Assembly (NCBI GenBank): GCA_003169845.1
Contig: PNAG01000017.1
Coordinates: 62,001-126,000, forward strand
DNA from: Candidatus Dormiibacterota bacterium
GTDB lineage: Bacteria; Chloroflexota; Dormibacteria; Dormibacterales; Dormibacteraceae
Direction of reading: 5' to 3'
DNA: 64,000 nt
Shown here: positions 15,378 through 23,864 of the stretch, in pieces
How the letters are laid out: each line of letters begins with the position of its first letter
Numbering within the stretch: position 1 is the stretch's first letter
The notes under the pieces: model-generated
Told to the model about the DNA's origin: nothing
What the model saw: the letters and a program-made list of their open reading frames with translations, nothing else
Databases searched by the model: none
Program-made: the position numbers and the translations under genes

Positions 15378-16133
15378 TTACGCAAATTCCCCGAGCAAAC
15401 CGTTGGCGCTGAGCCCGGTCGCGCGTGAGCTGATCGCGAGATACGGCTCATGTCCGTATCCGTCCTGCATGAGTCGCGGGTGGTCGCGGATCGCGATACG
15501 CCACTCCTCCAGCTGGCTTCGATGACAGTCGATCGCGCGGAGCTTCATCATCACCTCGTCGGATTCCAGGTCGAAGGCGACGTCGAACCTGTTCTGCACG
15601 ATCAGCGGCAGCTGCTGACCGTCACCGGACAGCCGAAAGGCTTCCTTGTAGAAGCCGGCGACCTTCTGATCGATCGCGATGTGGTACAGCGCGGGGCGAT
15701 CCCCCTCCGCCATTGAGGTCACAGCGGTATCGGCGCACGCACCGACCGCGATGTGGTCCGGATGCCCATACCCACCATCTGGGCCCCAGGCGACGACCAC
15801 TTTTGGGCGCAGCTTCGTGATCTGCTCCCAGATTCGCTGCGTGATCTCCTGCCGGTCGCACCGGGCGACGCCGCCGTCGGGGTAGTCCCACAGCTCGACT
15901 CCGCGGATCGCGAGGGCGGCCGCCGCCTCCTCGAGCTCGTCTGTCCGGATCTGTGCGAGGTCCTCCTTCTTGGCGCCAAGAGGCTTGCCGCCCCAGCCTG
16001 CCTCGCCGCGGGTGGCGCAGATGAGGTTGACCGGGATTCCGGCGCGCGTGTGTCGCAGGATCAGGCCGCCACACCCCATCGACTCATCGTCCGGATGGGC
16101 CATCACGACCAGCACGCCCGGCGCGTTTTCCAT
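15378..16133 (-). CDS. PIG-L family (LmbE-like) N-acetylglucosamine deacetylase
   Basis: The 251-residue protein carries the zinc-binding AHPDDES motif (residues 12-18) and the second motif GYGHPDHIAV, both diagnostic of the PIG-L/LmbE family, which removes acetyl groups from GlcNAc-linked substrates. Family members include MshB (mycothiol) and Mca; the substrate here is not fixed by the sequence, and no other thiol-biosynthesis gene is nearby. ATG 16133 begins six residues before the first beta strand (VLVVMAHPDDE); a TATCTT box ends 6 nt upstream, so the mRNA may be leaderless. Confidence 0.85.
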   Translation of the reverse strand: MENAPGVLVVMAHPDDESMGCGGLILRHTRAGIPVNLICATRGEAGWGGKPLGAKKEDLAQIRTDELEEAAAALAIRGVELWDYPDGGVARCDRQEITQRIWEQITKLRPKVVVAWGPDGGYGHPDHIAVGACADTAVTSMAEGDRPALYHIAIDQKVAGFYKEAFRLSGDGQQLPLIVQNRFDVAFDLESDEVMMKLRAIDCHRSQLEEWRIAIRDHPRLMQDGYGHEPYLAISSRATGLSANGLLGEFA

Positions 16134-16156
16134 CACGCCAAGATAGCCGGGGCGGG

Positions 16157-16810
16157 TTAAGGGCTGCTTCTGTCCTCGATCTCCCACGCGTGGTCGATCG
16201 CATGCCACGCGGTCCGGCGCGCCGCATAGGGAATCGGCCACTTCTCCGCTCGATTGGGGTAATCGAATCCCTCAAGGATCGCTTTCCGGAAGGCATGCAC
16301 CGCGACCTTGTCCCTGCCGTCCGGCTGCTTCTGCCGGACCCCGATCCCCTTCCCGTACTCCATCTCGGCACCGAGGACGTGGTCGAACATCACGTCGCGA
16401 TCCCGGCCTCCGCCACGCGGCCCCTTGCGCAGCGAAGGCGGTGCCTTGGCGACCACGTGGTCGAGGTACGCCCAGCAGGCTTCGACGAGCTTCCTCATTC
16501 GCGCTGCCTGCTGTGGAGTCAAGGGCTTGGTCTCGCCATCGGCCGGAATGCCCGGCGCGCCGAAATCGGTAGTTGCGTTGCCCGGGAGACGCTCGACGAC
16601 CTCGAATACCTTGGCGCCGGCCGGAAATGGAATCCTGGCCAGCTTTGGCACCGCGGCGTAGCGCGGCGCAGACGCGGCCAGTGCGTCCAGGGCGGCGCGC
16701 TCATCATTTCCGGAGCGGCACCAGCCTGGCCAGTCGGCGGCACTCGCGAACGTGCGCTTGCCGCCGACCTCCAGGTAGACCCGAATCTTGGTTTTCGCCT
16801 CGCCCGGCAC
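16157..16810 (-). CDS. conserved protein with DinB-like C-terminal motif
   Basis: The 217-residue protein starts with a beta-rich segment (KIRVYLEVGGKRTFASAADWPGWCRSGNDERAALDAL) and ends with a helical part containing RRTAWHAIDHAWEIEDR. The last motif resembles the histidine-bearing helix of DinB/YfiT-like four-helix proteins. Such two-part proteins are found in actinobacteria and are of unknown function. It is read in the same direction as the PIG-L gene, 23 bp upstream of its start codon. Confidence 0.6.
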   Translation of the reverse strand: MPGEAKTKIRVYLEVGGKRTFASAADWPGWCRSGNDERAALDALAASAPRYAAVPKLARIPFPAGAKVFEVVERLPGNATTDFGAPGIPADGETKPLTPQQAARMRKLVEACWAYLDHVVAKAPPSLRKGPRGGGRDRDVMFDHVLGAEMEYGKGIGVRQKQPDGRDKVAVHAFRKAILEGFDYPNRAEKWPIPYAARRTAWHAIDHAWEIEDRSSP

Positions 16811-16828
16811 GAGGCCTATTTTCGGCGG

Positions 16829-17155
16829 TTAGGTCTTCTCAGCGGATTCGCGAGCGGCAGATTCCGTGGCTTCGTGGGCCGCGGTCTCGTTGGACGGACC
16901 GCCGCCGGGGCCTCCCGGGCCTCCGGGACGGAACGTGCCGTTGTTCTCGGCCGTCTCCTGGGCGGCGCTTTCACCGGCCTCGTGGGCCGTGGCCTCGTTC
17001 GACTTGAACGGGCTCGGGGCTGGGGACGCGGCAGTCGCGGCGGCGCTGACGTTCAATGGGTTTGCGTTGGTGAAGATGGCCGCGCTGATGACTCCCCCGA
17101 AAATCATCGATGCGACCACGACCGATCCGAAGATTAGGCGGCGGGTCTTAGTCAT
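16829..17155 (-). CDS. small membrane-anchored or secreted protein with internal repeat
   Basis: The 108-residue product has a basic start (MTKTRR), one hydrophobic helix (LIFGSVVVASMIFGGVISAAIF) and a low-complexity extracytoplasmic part. Two copies of a 20-residue repeat are visible: NEATAHEAGESAAQETAENN and NETAAHEATESAARESAEKT, separated by a Pro/Gly-rich linker. GGGAG lies 3 nt before ATG 17155. No family is recognised; the repeats look like solvent-exposed helical segments. It is read away from the aldehyde dehydrogenase gene that starts at 17233. Confidence 0.55.
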   Translation of the reverse strand: MTKTRRLIFGSVVVASMIFGGVISAAIFTNANPLNVSAAATAASPAPSPFKSNEATAHEAGESAAQETAENNGTFRPGGPGGPGGGPSNETAAHEATESAARESAEKT

Positions 17156-17232
17156 GCTCCCATGCTCTGGTCGCAAGCTCAAAACGGCCTTGGAATCGGG
17201 TGTGAGTTTTTGGGCGCTATTGTTTAAGGGCC

Positions 17233-18603
17233 TTGGCCTCAACCGCCACGTTGAAGGTGATCGAGCCGGCGACCGAGCAGGTCCTGGCTGAGGTTCCCCT
17301 GGCCGGCGTCGAGGAAGCCGACGCTGCGGTCGCCCGGGCCAAGGCTGCTTATCCAGCCTGGAGGGCGCTCGCGCCTCGGGAGCGGGCGAACGCCCTGCGC
17401 CGGCTGGCTTCCGCTGTCGAGCGGGAGGCCGGCAAGCTGGCCACCCTCGAGGCGCGCAACGTCGGCAAGCCGATCAGCGACGCCCGAGGCGAGGTGTCCA
17501 TGGTGGTGGACGTCTTCAACTACTTCGCCGGCGCCCCGGAGCGCCTTTTCGGCGAGACGATCCCGGTGGCCGGGGGCGTGGACATGACGTTTCGCGAACC
17601 TCTCGGCGTCGTGGCGCTCATCGTGCCCTGGAACTTCCCTCTCGCCATCGCGTCATGGAAGGTGGGGCCGGCGCTCGCGGCCGGCAACACGATCGTGCTG
17701 AAGCCCGCCGCCCTGACCCCTCTGACTGCGATCGAGCTCGAACGTATCGCGCTCGAGGCCGGCCTTCCTGAGGGCGTGCTGAACGTGGTGGTCGGCGCCG
17801 GTCGCACGGTTGGCGAGCGACTGGTCGAGCACCCGGACGTGGCGAAGGTCGCGTTCACCGGCTCAACCGAGGTCGGGATGCGAATCGGACAACTCGCCGC
17901 CGCCTCGATCAAGCGCGTCACCCTCGAGCTCGGTGGGAAGTCCGCGAACATCGTCTTCGCGGATGCAGACCTCGAGAAGGCGGCTGCGTCCGCGCCGCTG
18001 GCGGTTTTTGGCAATGCCGGGCAGGACTGCTGCGCGCGCTCACGGATCCTGGTCGAACGGTCCGCCGTCGATCGGTTCATGCACGCGCTCGAGGCGTCGG
18101 TCAAGGCACTTAGGGTCGGCGATCCGCTCGACGAAAAGACCGAGATGGGTCCACTCATCTCGGCCGACCAGCGGGACAAGGTCGCGTCGTACCTGCAGGA
18201 CGGAGCGCACGTCGCGATTCGAGGCAGCGCCCCAGGCGGCCCGGGGTTCTGGTTTCCACCGACCGTGCTTTCGCCGGTCGCGAACACCGACCGCGCCGCG
18301 CGCGAGGAGATCTTCGGCCCGGTGGCGGTCGTCATCCCGTTCGAGGACGAAGCCGATGCGATCCGGATCGCGAACGACACCGTGTACGGCCTTTCCGGAT
18401 CGATCTGGACGGGCAATGCGGGCCGAGCCATGCGCGTGGCTCGCGCGCTGGAGACCGGAACCATCTCCATCAACTCGAACAACTCGGTGCGAGTGACGAC
18501 TCCGTTCGGAGGGTTCAAACAATCGGGCATTGGCCGCGAGCTGGGGCCGCACGCGCTGGAGCACTACACCGAGCTCAAGAACGTCTTCCTGTCCACCACC
18601 TGA
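17233..18603 (+). CDS. NAD(P)-dependent aldehyde dehydrogenase
   Basis: The 456-residue protein is a complete aldehyde dehydrogenase: N169-type motif VPWNFPLA, cofactor motif FTGSTEVG, catalytic Glu in LELGGKS (E232), catalytic Cys in GQDCCARSR (C266), EEIFGPV and the C-terminal PFGGFKQSGIGRELG. It oxidises aldehydes to acids; the closest look is to gamma-aminobutyraldehyde/betaine-aldehyde dehydrogenases. TTG at 17233 is the only start codon before the first conserved strand. An APC-family permease gene follows after 11 bp, so the pair may take up and degrade an amine or amino acid; this is inferred. Confidence 0.9.
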   Translation: MASTATLKVIEPATEQVLAEVPLAGVEEADAAVARAKAAYPAWRALAPRERANALRRLASAVEREAGKLATLEARNVGKPISDARGEVSMVVDVFNYFAGAPERLFGETIPVAGGVDMTFREPLGVVALIVPWNFPLAIASWKVGPALAAGNTIVLKPAALTPLTAIELERIALEAGLPEGVLNVVVGAGRTVGERLVEHPDVAKVAFTGSTEVGMRIGQLAAASIKRVTLELGGKSANIVFADADLEKAAASAPLAVFGNAGQDCCARSRILVERSAVDRFMHALEASVKALRVGDPLDEKTEMGPLISADQRDKVASYLQDGAHVAIRGSAPGGPGFWFPPTVLSPVANTDRAAREEIFGPVAVVIPFEDEADAIRIANDTVYGLSGSIWTGNAGRAMRVARALETGTISINSNNSVRVTTPFGGFKQSGIGRELGPHALEHYTELKNVFLSTT

Positions 18604-18614
18604 GCGGCGCGTCG

Positions 18615-20462
18615 GTGAATGCGATGCGGCCGCGGCAGGGACGCCGCCTCGGTCCGTTTCTCTGCTGGGCGGTCGTCTTCGCCGACATCGGGACCTCCGT
18701 CTACTACACGCCCGGAATCCTGTACTCGCAGGTCGGCGTCCACGCGGCGCTCTTCGTCACGATGACCCTCGCCGTCTTCGTCCTCCTATGCGTCAAGTAC
18801 GCCGAGGTCGCGATCCGCTACCCGGGCGGTGGCGGGGTGGTGACCGTCGCGACGCGAGCCATCCACCCCTTCGCCGGACTCGTGGGCGGCCTTCTGATCC
18901 TGGTCGACTACTTCCTGACCGCCGCGCTGAGCGCTCTGTCTGGCGTCATCTACCTCACCGTGGTGGCAGGCGCACTCAAGCCCCTGGTCCTTGCGGTGGC
19001 GGTGGCGGCCTTGATTTTTCTGGGCCTCCTCAACCTCATGGGCGTCAGGACCAGCGCCCAGGCGACTGCCATGTTCGCGACCGCCGCCGCGGCCGGGCAG
19101 CTCGCGGTCGTCGTGGGCGTGGCCATCCATCTCGGGCCGGGCGGAATCCTGACCTCGTTCTCGCACCTGCTGTCAGGGCCACGCCTCGGCCCGCTGGGAG
19201 TGCTGACCGGCTTCTCAGGCGCCTTCCTTGCCTTCTCGGGTCTCGAAAGCATCGCCCAGCTGTCGCCGGCGATGGCCGAGCCGCGCAAGCGGGTCGCGCC
19301 CCTCGCGATGGGGCTGGTGGTGATGACCGTTGCAATCACGAGCCCGCTCCTGACGCTGTGGTCGACCACGCTCCTGAATCCAACCAAGAACGATCCGAAT
19401 CAGTTCGTTTCGTTGCTCGGCGGGTTCGCCGCCGGCCCGGGGCTGCAGGTCTCAGTCGCCATCAGCGGCGCGCTGCTGCTTGTCTTTGCGAGCAATACCG
19501 CGTTGATCGGGACCTACAACGTGTTCCTCGCGCTGGCGCGCCTGCGCTTCCTGCCCAGCGCCCTCACCGCGACGAATCGCTGGCGGAACACCCCACACGT
19601 GGCGATCGTCGTCGCCACCGCGGTCCCGGTAGGGATCGTCGTCCTTTCTAGGGGCAACGTCGGGCTGCTTGGAGACCTCTACGCCTTCGGGCTGCTGGGC
19701 GCTTTCTCCTTGACCTGCATCGCGCTCGACTTCGTGCGCTTCAATGAGCGCCACGTCCAGCGTGTGAGCCACGAGGCCGTCAATGTGGGCCGGGTCCGGT
19801 TCATCCTCGGTGTGATCACCACGGTTTTGGTCAGCGTTGCGTGGATCACGAACCTGTTCGCGAAGCCTCGGGCCACCGTGTTCGGAACCGCAGTCGTGGT
19901 GGTTGGACTCGCAATTGCCTTCGTCACCTATCGCCGTGAGCGCGGGCGAGGCCCATCGCCCATCTTCCCGCACGTGTACCACCACCAGCATCCCGTCGTC
20001 TTCATGTCCAGAGGCCGCCGGCTACCGGCGGCGCGCGTGCTCGCCCTCCTACCCCACGACCCCGAGCAGGCGGAAACGCTTGCCAACCTGGCTGCGGCGG
20101 ATACGTCAGGCCGGCCGGTTGCGTTCCTATACATCGCCCACCCGGACACGGCTCGAAAGAGGCCTCCTCAGATGTTCGAGATCGTCGACCCGTATCGCGA
20201 TGACACCACCGCGCAAGAGGTCTTCGCCAAAGCGGAGGCAGCCGCTCGCAAGGCGCGCCTTGACAGCCGGTTCATCTACGTGCCGGCCGGGGCCGGCGCG
20301 ACCGCAGTCGACTGGCTCGTCGCGCACATGGCGCCCGAGGAGACGATCATGCTCGATGACGGCGCCGGGCTCGCGGCAGCCGACAGGTTCACCCTGGAAC
20401 GCCGCAAGGCCGGCGACACCCCCGTACTCCATTACCGAGCCAAGCCCGACCGCGAAGATTGA
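18615..20462 (+). CDS. APC-superfamily permease with C-terminal soluble domain
   Basis: The 615-residue protein has about 12 membrane segments (roughly residues 12-445). The first carries ADIGTSVYYTPGILY, like the unwound helix 1 of APC transporters and of KUP/KimA-type potassium importers. A cytoplasmic domain of about 150 residues follows, with ARVLALLPHD ... RPVAFLYIAHPD ... VDWLVAHMAPEETIMLD, resembling a universal-stress-protein-like fold. That tail is seen in APC proteins under nucleotide control. Substrate (amino acid, amine or K+) cannot be fixed. The start is GTG 18615; a second start, ATG, lies three codons on. Confidence 0.8.
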   Translation: MNAMRPRQGRRLGPFLCWAVVFADIGTSVYYTPGILYSQVGVHAALFVTMTLAVFVLLCVKYAEVAIRYPGGGGVVTVATRAIHPFAGLVGGLLILVDYFLTAALSALSGVIYLTVVAGALKPLVLAVAVAALIFLGLLNLMGVRTSAQATAMFATAAAAGQLAVVVGVAIHLGPGGILTSFSHLLSGPRLGPLGVLTGFSGAFLAFSGLESIAQLSPAMAEPRKRVAPLAMGLVVMTVAITSPLLTLWSTTLLNPTKNDPNQFVSLLGGFAAGPGLQVSVAISGALLLVFASNTALIGTYNVFLALARLRFLPSALTATNRWRNTPHVAIVVATAVPVGIVVLSRGNVGLLGDLYAFGLLGAFSLTCIALDFVRFNERHVQRVSHEAVNVGRVRFILGVITTVLVSVAWITNLFAKPRATVFGTAVVVVGLAIAFVTYRRERGRGPSPIFPHVYHHQHPVVFMSRGRRLPAARVLALLPHDPEQAETLANLAAADTSGRPVAFLYIAHPDTARKRPPQMFEIVDPYRDDTTAQEVFAKAEAAARKARLDSRFIYVPAGAGATAVDWLVAHMAPEETIMLDDGAGLAAADRFTLERRKAGDTPVLHYRAKPDRED

Positions 20463-20523
20463 TACCGGCTTTGAGACCCGATGGGACTGACCTGGACACC
20501 TCATCCGGCCGAAACTGGCTGCC

Positions 20524-21216
20524 ATGGCGAAGCTACTGGCGACCGAACACCTCCTGACCGTCGCTGTGATCGCGGCGATCATCACGAGCCTCGTCGTCGC
20601 CGCCCGCCGGCGGCCGGGGCCATGGACGGTGGTCGCGTGCCGGGTGCTCGCGGTCGTCATCCTCGCCAACGAAGCCGCTTGGTGGATCTGGCTGGGCGCT
20701 CATCACACCTGGTCCTCAAGCTACGCGCTGCCCTTTCAGCTCTGCGACGTGGCCGCGGCCGTCTCCGCGGCGGCGCTCTGGACGCGGCAACCGCTGCTCG
20801 TCGAGCTGACATATTTCTGGGGCCTGGCCGGCACCGCGAACGGCCTCGTCACGCCCGACATCTCGGACCACTTCCCGAGCTTCGGGTTCATGCAGTACTT
20901 CATCGCCCACGGAACGATCGTCGCTGCGGCCTTGTTGCTGGTGTTCGGTCTTCGCCTGGTGCCTCGGCGCGGCGCGGTCTTTCAGGTGTTCGGCCTGACG
21001 TTGGGACTGCTTGCGCTCGACGCCGGGGTCAATCTCCTGACAGACGGCAACTACCTGTACCTGCGTCACACGCCCGGCGCCCACAGCCTGCTCGACGTGC
21101 TCGGCCATTGGCCGTGGTACATCGTCGGTGCCGCGGTGCTCGCCCTGGCGTTGTTCCTGGTCCTCGACCTGCCATTCGCCATCAACCGTCGCCGCGCCGA
21201 GTGCGCAGCCGGATAG
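20524..21216 (+). CDS. YwaF/TIGR02206-family membrane protein
   Basis: The 230-residue protein has about six membrane helices and the family signatures WSSSYALPFQLCDVAA, LTYFWGLAGTANGLVTPDI, FMQYFIAHGTIV and ANYLYLR-type DGNYLYLRHTPGAHSLLDVLGHWPWYI. The family is widespread in Gram-positive-type bacteria and of unknown function. It starts 61 bp after the permease gene and ends 1 bp before the tRNA-Gly(TCC) gene on the opposite strand. Confidence 0.85.
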   Translation: MAKLLATEHLLTVAVIAAIITSLVVAARRRPGPWTVVACRVLAVVILANEAAWWIWLGAHHTWSSSYALPFQLCDVAAAVSAAALWTRQPLLVELTYFWGLAGTANGLVTPDISDHFPSFGFMQYFIAHGTIVAAALLLVFGLRLVPRRGAVFQVFGLTLGLLALDAGVNLLTDGNYLYLRHTPGAHSLLDVLGHWPWYIVGAAVLALALFLVLDLPFAINRRRAECAAG

Positions 21217-21217
21217 A

Positions 21218-21291
21218 TGGAGCGGGCGATGGGAATCGAACCCACGTAAACAGCTTGGAAGGCTGCCGCACTACCATTGTGCTACGCCCGC
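21218..21291 (-). tRNA. tRNA-Gly(TCC)
   Basis: A 74-nt cloverleaf with encoded CCA: acceptor GCGGGCG/CGCCCGC, anticodon stem CAGCC-type with loop CTTCCAA (anticodon TCC), T loop TTCGATT. Confidence 0.95.
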
Positions 21292-21307
21292 TTTTTGACC
21301 TGTGGCC

Positions 21308-21384
21308 TGGTAGCCCGGAGGGGATTCGAACCCCTGATATCCACCTTGAAAGGGTGGCGTCCTAGTCCACTAGACGACCGGGCC
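21308..21384 (-). tRNA. tRNA-Glu(TTC)
   Basis: A 77-nt cloverleaf with encoded CCA: acceptor GGCCCGG pairs with CCGGGCT (one G-T), anticodon stem CCACC/GGTGG, loop CTTTCAA (anticodon TTC), T arm AGGGGTTCGAATCCCCT. It lies 16 bp upstream of tRNA-Gly(TCC) in the same direction. Confidence 0.95.
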
Positions 21385-21467
21385 GAGGCTAGAGGATTGT
21401 GCCCGAAACTGCCGGCCTACTTTTGAATGCGCATCTGCTGAATGCGCCCTGTGAGCGCCCGGCCGCG

Positions 21468-21543
21468 TGGTGGGCGGCGAGGGTTTCGAACCCCCGACCT
21501 CCAGCATGTCAAGCTGGCGCTCTTCCAACTGAGCTAGCCGCCC
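21468..21543 (-). tRNA. tRNA-Val(GAC)
   Basis: A 76-nt cloverleaf with encoded CCA: acceptor GGGCGGC/GCCGCCC, anticodon stem CCAGC/GCTGG, loop TTGACAT (anticodon GAC). It heads a three-tRNA cluster Val-Glu-Gly on the minus strand. Confidence 0.95.
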
Positions 21544-21583
21544 TCATTATTCGGGGCCACCGCGAAGGTTCCGAGTGACGATT

Positions 21584-21589
21584 TATTGT
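21584..21589 (+). promoter_or_regulatory. -10 box for a leaderless molybdenum hydroxylase transcript
   Basis: TATTGT ends 7 nt before GTG 21597; no ribosome binding site is present. Confidence 0.45.
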
Positions 21590-21596
21590 AGTTGCC

Positions 21597-23864
21597 GTGC
21601 CTCCCCACATCGGCCGGCGCACGCGCCGGGTCGAAGACGAACAACTCATCACGGGAGGCGGGCGCTTCGCGGGTGACATCAAGCTCGACGGCCTGGCGCA
21701 TGCCGTCTTCTGCCGCTCGACGCTTCCTCACGCGCGAATTCGGGCGATCGACAGGTCGGCAGCCGTCGCCATGCCGGGAGTGATCGCCGTGTGGACTGCA
21801 GACGACCTGCCTGAGGTGGTCGCGGGCCTGACCGAATCCGGCCCGGTGGACATGGAGCGCCGCGGGCGTCCAATCCTCAACCGGGACGAGGTGAACTACA
21901 TCGGTGAGGCATACGCGATGGTGGTCGCCGAAACCTCGTACCAGGCGCAGGACGCAGCCGAGCAGGTTTCGCCGGAGCTCGATCCACTGCCCGGGGTCGG
22001 CGATGTGATAACAGCGACCGCCGGCGATGCGCCGACGGTCCATGCGGATATGAAATCCAACATCGCGCGGTCCGCCTCGACCACGTATGGCGACGTCACA
22101 GCCGCATTCACGCCCGACAGCATCACAGCGAAAATCCGCCTCACGACCGCGCGCGTCGCCGGCGCCGCGATGGAGCCTCGCACCGTGACGGCCACGCCGG
22201 ACACGGAAACCGGCGGGATCAAGGTGTGGACGTCCACGCAAAACGTCTTCGCGGTCCGGGCCGCCGTGGCATCGACGCTCGCCATTGACGAGGCCAAGGT
22301 CCAGGTTCTCGCCGAAGACGTCGGAGGCGGGTTCGGCGCGAAGGGGAGCGTTTTCCCCGAAGAGGTCCTGACCACGCTGGCGGCCTGGCGCTTGAAGAGA
22401 CCGGTGCGCTGGGTCGCATCACGGAGCGAGGACGGCGCCACGACCGCCCAGGGCCACGGGTCCGTGATCGAGCTGGAGCTCTCTTCGGACACGGACGGCA
22501 AGCTGCGCGGGTTGCGGGGGAAGCTGATGCACGACCTGGGCGCATACGCCGGCTCTGGCACAGGCCAGCCAGAGATCATCCTCGCCCACATGATCTCGGC
22601 TTACGTGCTGCCTGCGATGGACGTCGAGCACCAGCTCGTGTACACGAACGCCGTTCCCGGCGGTTTCATCCGGGGAGGCGGCCGGCCCCTCGGCAACTAC
22701 GCGATGGAGCGCATCATCGACCGGCTGGCGCGGCGGCTCGAGCTTGACCCCGTCGAGCTGCGACGCAGGAACCTGATCCAGCCGGAACAGATCCCGTACA
22801 CGACAGGGTTCCCCGCCGGCCGCAGAGGCTACGTCTACGACAGCGGGGATTACCCTCGGCTGCTCGAGCTCGCGCTGGAGCAGATTGGTCCAGACCCCGC
22901 GCGCGATGGTCAGGCCGACGGCCGGCTGGTTGGATTCGGTGTGGCCTGCTGCGTCGAGTCAACGGGGTTCGGCCGGGGCGAGCCCGCGAAAATCCACCTG
23001 GCCAAGGACGGCTCAGTCCACGTTTACGTGGGCTCGACTCCGCAGGGACAGGGCCACGAAACGATGGTCGCGCTGGTCATCGCCGAGAGGCTGGGCTGGC
23101 CATTCGAAAAGATTCGCGTCACGGCCGGAGACACTCAGCACATACCCTTCGCGCTCCTGACCGCGGGCAGCCGCAGCGCGGTGCAAGTCGGTAATGCCGC
23201 GGCGCAGGCCGCGACCGCGATGCGAAAGAAGATCCTCGAGCGGGCCGGCGACGTGCTCGAGGCGGACGTGCAGGACCTCTTCCTCGAAGAGGGCGTGATC
23301 GGGGTGCGCGGAACGCCGGCGCGAAAGGTGGCCGCGACCGACGTGCTGCCGGACGAGGGCCTCGAGGTCTTCGAGAGCTTCGATCCGAAGCGCCCGCTCG
23401 CCTTCTCCAGCGGCTGCCACGCGGCGGTGGTCGCGGTCGATCCCGAAACCGGCCAGGTCGAGGTGCTGAAGTACGCGATCGCGCACGACACCGGCAAGCC
23501 GATCAACCCCTTGACTCTCGAGGGTCAGCTCCACGGCGGCTTCGCCCACGGCCTCGGCTACGCGCTCTATGAGGCTGCGATCTACGACACCGATGGCAGC
23601 TACCGGACCGCAAGCTTTCTTGACTACACCATCGTGACTACGGGAGAGGTCGGAGTCACGCCGTTGCTCGTGAGCTCCGAGACGCCGACCGACGCAAACC
23701 CCGAAGGGTTCAAGGGTGCGGGCGAGAGCGGGACGATCCCGGTCCCGGCGGCGATCTCCAACGCCGTGGAAGATGCACTCCGAAAGCGCAACCCGAACGC
23801 AGTCGTGGATCGCCTGCCGATCACGTCCGACCGGATCGTCGAGCTGCTGAGCTCTCCCAACTGA
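21597..23864 (+). CDS. xanthine dehydrogenase-family molybdopterin-binding large subunit
   Basis: The 755-residue protein has the aldehyde oxidase/xanthine dehydrogenase hammerhead (about 10-120) and the molybdenum-cofactor domains: VGGGFGAKG, GGFIRGGGRPLGNYAMERIID, TPQGQGHETMVALV, and the catalytic glutamate motif KGAGESGT (E710). It lacks the AYxCSFR active-site loop of form I CO dehydrogenases. Such subunits hydroxylate aldehydes, purines or aromatic heterocycles together with a 2Fe-2S and an FAD subunit; neither is next to it, so the partners must be elsewhere or the gene is an orphan. The MFS gene overlaps its stop. Confidence 0.85.
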   Translation: MPPHIGRRTRRVEDEQLITGGGRFAGDIKLDGLAHAVFCRSTLPHARIRAIDRSAAVAMPGVIAVWTADDLPEVVAGLTESGPVDMERRGRPILNRDEVNYIGEAYAMVVAETSYQAQDAAEQVSPELDPLPGVGDVITATAGDAPTVHADMKSNIARSASTTYGDVTAAFTPDSITAKIRLTTARVAGAAMEPRTVTATPDTETGGIKVWTSTQNVFAVRAAVASTLAIDEAKVQVLAEDVGGGFGAKGSVFPEEVLTTLAAWRLKRPVRWVASRSEDGATTAQGHGSVIELELSSDTDGKLRGLRGKLMHDLGAYAGSGTGQPEIILAHMISAYVLPAMDVEHQLVYTNAVPGGFIRGGGRPLGNYAMERIIDRLARRLELDPVELRRRNLIQPEQIPYTTGFPAGRRGYVYDSGDYPRLLELALEQIGPDPARDGQADGRLVGFGVACCVESTGFGRGEPAKIHLAKDGSVHVYVGSTPQGQGHETMVALVIAERLGWPFEKIRVTAGDTQHIPFALLTAGSRSAVQVGNAAAQAATAMRKKILERAGDVLEADVQDLFLEEGVIGVRGTPARKVAATDVLPDEGLEVFESFDPKRPLAFSSGCHAAVVAVDPETGQVEVLKYAIAHDTGKPINPLTLEGQLHGGFAHGLGYALYEAAIYDTDGSYRTASFLDYTIVTTGEVGVTPLLVSSETPTDANPEGFKGAGESGTIPVPAAISNAVEDALRKRNPNAVVDRLPITSDRIVELLSSPN

